Below, piece after piece: positions 7,293 through 10,246 of a stretch of DNA of 10,246 nt. The notes under the pieces are model-generated. The model had not been told where the DNA came from and made no database searches. It was given only the letters and a program-made list of their open reading frames with translations. Within the stretch, counting starts at the first letter, position 1; every line of letters starts with the position of its first letter. The position numbers and the translations under genes are program-made. The stretch comes from Comamonadaceae bacterium (GTDB lineage Bacteria > Pseudomonadota > Gammaproteobacteria > Burkholderiales > Burkholderiaceae_C): positions 1 to 10,246 of the forward strand of contig CANHXV010000062.1 of the NCBI GenBank assembly GCA_947464665.1. Direction: 5' to 3'.

Positions 7293-7745
7293 TCATTCTT
7301 TGCGGAAATTGTCGTGGCAGTTTTTGCAAGTGGCGCCAGCGGGGCCAAAGGCTGTTTTCAACGCGTCCAGATTGCCTAGCTTGGCTGCGGCAGAAACTTT
7401 AACCATTTCGGCTTGCATTTTGTCAGCAGCATCTTTGAACTTGGCGGCGTCCTTCCAAATTTCTGGCTTGGCCCGTGTTTCACCTTTGTCTGAGCCTTCG
7501 GGAAAAGCAGCCCAGTGCAGCTTTGACATGGCCAGCGCAATGTCGGCATTGTCGGCAGCGGCTTTTGCGTCATAGGGAACCCTGCCAGCAGCCATGGCGC
7601 CGACTCGGCCAAAGTGAGCGCCCATCAAGGTGAAGCTGGCTTTGCGGTATTTGATGGCATCTTCTGGTTTGGCAAATTGCGCTGCAGCGGGAAGTGCCAG
7701 CAAAACAGACAACAAACCAGAAACGAGAGCGAAATGTTTTTTCAT
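7293..7745 (-). CDS. cycP: Cytochrome c' (periplasmic, Alcaligenes type)
   Basis: A 150-residue c-type cytochrome. Residues 1-22 form a signal peptide ending LPAAA, so the mature protein begins at Gln23 (QFAKPEDA), matching the start of Alcaligenes xylosoxidans cytochrome c' as I recall it. The heme attachment motif CKNCH (C140, C143, H144) sits near the C-terminus, as in this four-helix-bundle class, with H144 as proximal ligand and Arg148 close by. The family binds NO and CO at five-coordinate heme and is linked to NO tolerance. The distal position, Leu16 in the Alcaligenes protein, is Phe here (precursor Phe38). AGGAA lies five bases before the ATG. A cytochrome b561 gene diverges from the same 89-base intergenic region. 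Confidence 0.94.
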   Translation of the reverse strand: MKKHFALVSGLLSVLLALPAAAQFAKPEDAIKYRKASFTLMGAHFGRVGAMAAGRVPYDAKAAADNADIALAMSKLHWAAFPEGSDKGETRAKPEIWKDAAKFKDAADKMQAEMVKVSAAAKLGNLDALKTAFGPAGATCKNCHDNFRKE

Positions 7746-7771
7746 GCATATTCCTAATGACGTTGAACTAA

Positions 7772-7779
7772 CTTATAGT
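7772..7779. promoter_or_regulatory. Overlapping divergent -10 boxes for cytochrome c' and cytochrome b561
   Basis: The same TATA core reads TATAAG on the minus strand (7777-7772, toward cytochrome c') and TATAGT on the plus strand (7774-7779, toward cytochrome b561), each five of six matches to TATAAT. Recognisable -35 hexamers are weak on both sides: TTCCTA at 7751-7756 for the plus strand, and a G-rich hexamer near 7795-7800 for the minus strand. If both are used, RNA polymerase could occupy only one at a time. Activator dependence would be expected from the weak -35 elements. This is motif evidence only. Confidence 0.4.
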
Positions 7780-7803
7780 TTCTCATGATTTTAAAACCCC
7801 TGC

Positions 7804-7829
7804 TCAATGCGTCTTTCGCATTGAAAGAC
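7804..7829 (+). promoter_or_regulatory. Two mutually exclusive hairpins before the cytochrome b561 start
   Basis: Hairpin A pairs TCAATGCG (7804-7811) with CGCATTGA (7817-7824), eight perfect pairs around a five-base loop. Hairpin B pairs GTCTTTC (7811-7817) with GAAAGAC (7823-7829), seven perfect pairs, also around five bases. They share 7811, 7817 and 7823-7824, and the loop of A is the 5' arm of B, so only one can form at once. The GAAAG that is the only Shine-Dalgarno-like purine run (7823-7827, seven bases before the ATG at 7835) lies fully in the 3' arm of B but only partly in A. This looks like a possible translational switch, or a DNA operator with two overlapping palindromes. Confidence 0.45.
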
Positions 7830-7834
7830 ATCGC

Positions 7835-8506
7835 ATGATTCAAATTCGCATTTGGGATTGGCCGACTCGTATCTTCCATTGGACATTGGCCATATTGATC
7901 GTAGCTTTGGTCATTACAGGCAATGTGGGCGGCAACGCCATGGTGTGGCATTTCAGATGCGGCTATGCGGTTCTTAGCCTGCTCATTTTTCGACTCATCT
8001 GGGGTTTTTGCGGTGGCCACTGGTCGCGCTGGCGCCAATTGGCTTGCACACCAAAATTAATTCGACAGTATTTCAAAAGCTCAATGCCCCAAACCCCGTT
8101 TCTAGGTCACAACCCCTTGGGCTCTTTGGCCGTCATCGCCATGTTGGCTTTGTTAGCTGTGCAAGTGAGTACTGGCCTCATCAGCGATGATGAGATTTCT
8201 AATGCAGGTCCCTTGGTCAGCCTTGTTTCAGGCAACAGCGTCAGTCTGGCCACTTCCTGGCACAAAGGCTTTGGTAAAACCTTCATACTTTTGTTGGTGG
8301 CTGTCCATCTTTTAGCCATCCTTTGGTATTTGCTGAAGAAGAAACAGAATCTGACCCTTGCCATGTTGAAGGGCGATAAAACCAGCGCAACGCCAGCACA
8401 CCCATCCAAAGATGGTCCCGCCAATTGGTTGCTGGCCGTCCTGTGCATCTTGGTCAGTGCCGGCTTGGTGTATGCCCTGATTAATCTAGGTGCTACAGCC
8501 GTCTAG
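7835..8506 (+). CDS. Cytochrome b561-type membrane heme protein
   Basis: A 223-residue inner-membrane cytochrome of the bacterial Ni/Fe-hydrogenase b-subunit/cytochrome b561 type. The opening IRIWDWPTRIFHWTLA is typical. Four histidines placed to bind two hemes b are seen in the core helices: His15 (IFHW), His39 (MVWHFRCGY), His143 (SWHKGFGK) and His158 (VAVHLLAI). A final hydrophobic segment after a polar stretch (about residues 171-195) adds a fifth helix. Proteins of this kind pass electrons between quinol and periplasmic c-type cytochromes, so the divergent cytochrome c' is a natural partner; that pairing is inference. The start at 7835 follows only a weak purine run buried in a potential hairpin. 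The TAG stop is followed by an open in-frame stretch into the GNAT gene. Confidence 0.9.
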   Translation: MIQIRIWDWPTRIFHWTLAILIVALVITGNVGGNAMVWHFRCGYAVLSLLIFRLIWGFCGGHWSRWRQLACTPKLIRQYFKSSMPQTPFLGHNPLGSLAVIAMLALLAVQVSTGLISDDEISNAGPLVSLVSGNSVSLATSWHKGFGKTFILLLVAVHLLAILWYLLKKKQNLTLAMLKGDKTSATPAHPSKDGPANWLLAVLCILVSAGLVYALINLGATAV

Positions 8507-8560
8507 GCCCCACCGTTTAACGCTAAACTTCATCGACCACAACGCGCAAAATCGACTCTC

Positions 8561-9058
8561 TTGTCTGCACCTTCAAAGCCCACCATCTCTCTGTTCGAGG
8601 CATCTTCTGCAGAAGACATGTTGGCCGTGCGTGAGATTTTTCAAGAGTACGCTCACTCGCTCAGTGTCGATCTTTGCTTTCAAGACTTTGAATCTGAGTT
8701 GGCTCAATTGCCCGGCGAATATGCGCCACCCCGAGGCGCTCTTTTGTTGGCCAAGGTGAACCAAGAAGTTGCTGGCTGCTGTGCACTGCGTCCTTTAGAT
8801 ACAGCCGATTCGCCCAATGCAGCAGAAATGAAGCGCTTGTATGTCAGGCCAGCCTTTCGCCGTCTTGGCTTAGGACGTCAATTGGCAGAAAGTATTTTGG
8901 ATGCCGCTCGCCAATGCGACTACAGCTGCGTCTTGTTAGACACCCTAGATGAGATGGAAACAGCAAGGGCGCTTTACGAAGACTTAGGCTTCGAAGAGGT
9001 TGCGCCCTACTATCACAACCCCTTGGCTGGTGCGCACTATCTTCGCGTCATGCTTTGA
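8561..9058 (+). CDS. GNAT-family N-acetyltransferase, TTG start
   Basis: A 165-residue cytosolic acetyltransferase. The acetyl-CoA pyrophosphate-binding motif is RRLGLGRQLA inside the stretch MKRLYVRPAFRRLGLG, preceded by the beta-4 region (VAGCCALRPL) and followed by ARALYEDLGFEEVAPYY, the usual C-terminal motif B. The acceptor is unknown: amino acid, peptide or small molecule. I chose TTG at 8561 because the fold starts at about residue 9 (ISLFEAS), the first ATG lies 19 codons further in and would cut the first helix, and no ATG or GTG occurs between the preceding in-frame stop (8504-8506) and 8561. There is no Shine-Dalgarno. A CAAAAT hexamer (8547-8552) eight bases upstream could be a -10 box for a leaderless mRNA. 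Confidence 0.85.
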   Translation: MSAPSKPTISLFEASSAEDMLAVREIFQEYAHSLSVDLCFQDFESELAQLPGEYAPPRGALLLAKVNQEVAGCCALRPLDTADSPNAAEMKRLYVRPAFRRLGLGRQLAESILDAARQCDYSCVLLDTLDEMETARALYEDLGFEEVAPYYHNPLAGAHYLRVML

Positions 9059-9085
9059 AGTGCGCCCAGCGAGGTTTGAGTCCGT

Positions 9086-9592
9086 TTAAGCTTTGGCTTG
9101 TGACAACATCGTGTCGGCGTCACTGACTTCAAACTTGCCAGGTCCTTCAATGTTCAAAGTTGCCACCTTGCCGTCTTTGACCAACATTGAATAGCGGTTG
9201 CTGCGCAGACCCATGCCACGTGCTGTGAGATCTAAAGTCAGGCCGGTGCCCTTGGTGAAGTCAGCACTGCCGTCACCCATCATGCGAACTTTGCCCGTGC
9301 TGCGCAGCTCGCGGCCCCATGCGCCCATCACAAACGCATCGTTCACGCTGACGCACCAAATTTCATCTACGCCTGCGGCTTTCAAGGCATCGAATTGCGC
9401 CACATAACCCGGCACGTGTTTGGCTGAGCAGGTGGGCGTGAAAGCGCCTGGCAAAGCAAACAAGGCGATGGTTTTGCCCGCTGAGGCTTTGGCAACATCA
9501 ACAGGGTTGGGGCCAATGCTGCAGCCATTGCCTTCTACTTCGACGAACTCAGTCAATGTGACTGCGGGGATGGTGTCTCCAACTTTGATCAT
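9086..9592 (-). CDS. Peroxiredoxin, Prx5 type
   Basis: A 168-residue thioredoxin-fold peroxidase that reduces hydrogen peroxide and alkyl hydroperoxides. The peroxidatic cysteine is Cys55 in the diagnostic motif PGAFTPTCSAKHVPGY, and the conserved arginine lies in RSNRYSMLV. Two other cysteines, C24 and C80 (EIWCVSVND), are present; whether either resolves the sulfenic acid is unclear. Bacterial relatives often use glutathione/glutaredoxin, in some species through a fused glutaredoxin domain that is absent here. AAGGA sits six bases before the ATG, a good Shine-Dalgarno. Upstream lie a CTGACA and a TATTTT hexamer only 15 bases apart, a poor promoter candidate. The gene follows the rpsQ terminator region, so it probably has its own promoter. 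Confidence 0.93.
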   Translation of the reverse strand: MIKVGDTIPAVTLTEFVEVEGNGCSIGPNPVDVAKASAGKTIALFALPGAFTPTCSAKHVPGYVAQFDALKAAGVDEIWCVSVNDAFVMGAWGRELRSTGKVRMMGDGSADFTKGTGLTLDLTARGMGLRSNRYSMLVKDGKVATLNIEGPGKFEVSDADTMLSQAKA

Positions 9593-9634
9593 GGTGATTC
9601 CTTTAAAAATAGTTCAAAAAAACGACTGTCAGCA

Positions 9635-9655
9635 GATGCGTTTGATGAACGCATC
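9635..9655. repeat. Perfect 8-bp inverted repeat upstream of the peroxiredoxin gene
   Basis: GATGCGTT (9635-9642) and AACGCATC (9648-9655) are perfect reverse complements around a five-base loop. On neither strand is it directly followed by a T-run, so it is not itself an ordinary terminator. It lies about 43 bases upstream of the peroxiredoxin ATG and just upstream of its candidate promoter, so it could be an operator; it could also be part of a larger fold with the flanking repeats. Confidence 0.5.
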
Positions 9656-9660
9656 GGCGA

Positions 9661-9694
9661 AAAAAAAACGACCCACTATTGTGAGTCGTTTTTT
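9661..9694 (-). terminator. Bidirectional rho-independent terminator downstream of rpsQ
   Basis: The arms ACGACCCAC (9668-9676) and GTGAGTCGT (9681-9689) pair with one mismatch around a TATT loop, and A- and T-runs extend the stem on both sides. On the minus strand the stem is followed by eight Ts, which fits termination of the ribosomal-protein transcript after rpsQ (stop at 9724). On the plus strand six Ts follow, so it could also stop leftward-origin transcripts. Confidence 0.75.
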
Positions 9695-9723
9695 AAAAGC
9701 TTGCTGAAATACGTTGTTAAAAC

Positions 9724-9993
9724 TTAAATCGCAATTGCCTTTTCAACCAAACGGGTAGCAACCCAGTTTTTTGTTTTGGAAATGGGCTTGCTCTCGGTGA
9801 TTTCAATCACGTCGCCTACGCCGTATTGTCCTGTTTCGTCGTGTGCGTGGTACTTGCTTGATTTGGCAACAATCTTGCCATACAAAGCATGCTTCACGCG
9901 ACGCTCCACCAAAACCGTTACGGTTTTGGCACGCTTGTCGCTGACCACCTTGCCAATCAAGGTGCGCTTGAGGGATGTTTTAGCTTCCGTCAT
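9724..9993 (-). CDS. rpsQ: Ribosomal protein uS17 (S17)
   Basis: A small-subunit primary rRNA-binding protein of 89 residues. Typical features are the start region LKRTLIGKVVSDKRAKTVTV, the ERRVKHALYGKIV stretch, and the C-terminal GVGDVIEITESKPISKTKNW. I place the start at ATG 9993 rather than the in-frame GTG at 9999: the sequence AAGGAG (10004-9999) is an excellent Shine-Dalgarno five bases before that ATG, whereas the GTG abuts it. The Shine-Dalgarno also overlaps the rpmC stop codon, so translation of the two should be coupled. A strong terminator follows 30-60 bases downstream, and rplN, the usual next gene, is absent. Confidence 0.96.
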   Translation of the reverse strand: MTEAKTSLKRTLIGKVVSDKRAKTVTVLVERRVKHALYGKIVAKSSKYHAHDETGQYGVGDVIEITESKPISKTKNWVATRLVEKAIAI

Positions 9994-9998
9994 GGTCA

Positions 9999-10004
9999 CT
10001 CCTT
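9999..10004 (-). promoter_or_regulatory. Shine-Dalgarno that sets the rpsQ start
   Basis: AAGGAG on the minus strand (10004-9999) begins within the TAA stop of rpmC and lies five bases before ATG 9993. This makes the upstream GTG (9999-9997), whose first base is the last G of the motif, an unlikely start. Confidence 0.8.
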
Positions 10005-10197
10005 ATTTGGCGGCTTGCTTTTGGGCAAGAATGGTTTTGGCGCGAGCGATGCTGCGGCGAGTTTCGCGCAGCTGGTTCGTGTTGCCGAGTTGCTGGGTGG
10101 CTTTTTGCATGCGCAAATTGAAATGGGCTCTTTGCAGATCCTTGATTTCTTTGGCCAAACCAGCTTCGTCTTGGGTGCGCAGTTCAGTGGTGTTCAT
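10003..10197 (-). CDS. rpmC: Ribosomal protein uL29 (L29)
   Basis: A 64-residue large-subunit protein found near the peptide exit tunnel. The sequence has the family layout: ELRTQDEAGLAKEIKDLQ, then AHFNLRMQKATQQLGN, then RETRRSIARAKTILAQK, two long helices joined by a short turn. An AGGAG Shine-Dalgarno lies nine bases before the ATG, in the short gap after rplP. The order rplP-rpmC-rpsQ is the conserved end of the S10 operon, and the overlap of the rpsQ ribosome-binding site with this stop codon supports one transcript. Confidence 0.96.
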   Translation of the reverse strand: MNTTELRTQDEAGLAKEIKDLQRAHFNLRMQKATQQLGNTNQLRETRRSIARAKTILAQKQAAK

Positions 10198-10214
10198 TTG
10201 TGAGTTCTCCTGAA

Positions 10215-10246
10215 TTACTGGCCAATCATGCGAGCGACAAACGTCG
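10215..10246 (-). CDS. rplP: Ribosomal protein uL16 (L16), last codons (partial)
   Basis: The final nine residues TFVARMIGQ and a TAA stop (10217-10215) are visible on the minus strand; the rest lies beyond the right edge. The residues fit the variable L16 C-terminus, and the position directly before rpmC is the conserved place for rplP. The call relies mainly on gene order. Confidence 0.8.
   Translation of the reverse strand, partial: TFVARMIGQ

Noticed and set aside
8490..8759. Plus-strand open frame with an ATG overlapping the cytochrome b561 end and the GNAT start
   Set aside because: It is in another frame from both genes, has low-complexity composition (many Leu, Cys, Arg, Pro) and no recognisable domain, while the GNAT frame over the same bases shows clear family motifs.
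9601..9628. Sigma-70 promoter for the peroxiredoxin gene (CTGACA with TATTTT)
   Set aside because: The spacing is 15 bases rather than 16-18 and the -10 match is moderate. A promoter is expected here, but this pair is not good enough to list as a feature.
9776..10213. Plus-strand open frame (145 codons) opposite rpsQ and rpmC
   Set aside because: Antisense to two ribosomal-protein genes with unmistakable sequences, good ribosome-binding sites and conserved order.
1..10246. Mobile elements, CRISPR arrays, defence or phage genes, tRNA genes
   Set aside because: No transposase or integrase motifs, no regularly spaced repeats, no tRNA-like cloverleaf and no defence-system domains were seen on either strand. 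All sizeable frames are accounted for by the listed genes.

Overview
The window looks like chromosomal DNA of a betaproteobacterium, most likely Burkholderiales and probably Comamonadaceae (a freshwater Limnohabitans/Rhodoferax-type lineage). This rests on the lipoyl synthase tail, an orphan EIIA(Man)-HPr-EI phosphotransferase set without a sugar permease, a cytochrome c' very close to the Alcaligenes-type protein as I remember it, SUGCT-like CoA-transferase features, and an S10-operon tail (rplP-rpmC-rpsQ). The genus is inference. Base composition and gene style are even throughout. There are no insertion sequences, tRNA or rRNA genes, CRISPR arrays or phage genes, and no gene-free stretch longer than about 130 bases, so this is ordinary, dense, core-like genome.

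Layout. At 1-1025 (+) the end of lipA overlaps by one base a YddG-like drug/metabolite transporter. At 5259-1038 (-) five genes run as one tight operon: a small lipoprotein of unknown function, a 12-helix MFS permease, then EIIA(Man) (ptsM-like), HPr (ptsH) and enzyme I (ptsI). Three of the four junctions are ATGA stop/start overlaps. At 5311-7289 (+), divergent from that operon, a CaiB/BaiF CoA-transferase overlaps an alpha/beta hydrolase by one base. At 7293-8506 a cytochrome c' (-) and a cytochrome b561 (+) diverge from an 89-base promoter region. At 8561-9058 (+) lies a GNAT acetyltransferase with a TTG start. At 9592-9086 (-) is a Prx5-type peroxiredoxin. A hairpin-rich terminator region at 9616-9694 separates it from rpsQ, rpmC and the last codons of rplP (-) at the right edge.

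How the genes work together. EI, HPr and EIIA(Man) form a phosphorelay from PEP. With no EIIB or EIIC in view it is probably regulatory rather than for sugar uptake, and its tight coupling to an MFS permease and a lipoprotein suggests a link to one transport process. Cytochrome c' (NO/CO-binding) and the b561 cytochrome (membrane electron donor) form a plausible redox pair. The CoA-transferase and hydrolase look like a small acyl-metabolism unit.

I did not find an evident new biological system. The best items for a second look are two mutually exclusive hairpins just before the cytochrome b561 start codon, the lipoprotein-MFS-PTS operon, a Phe at the distal heme position of the cytochrome c', apparently leaderless divergent starts near 5257-5311, and the nested inverted repeats behind rpsQ, which is not followed by rplN.
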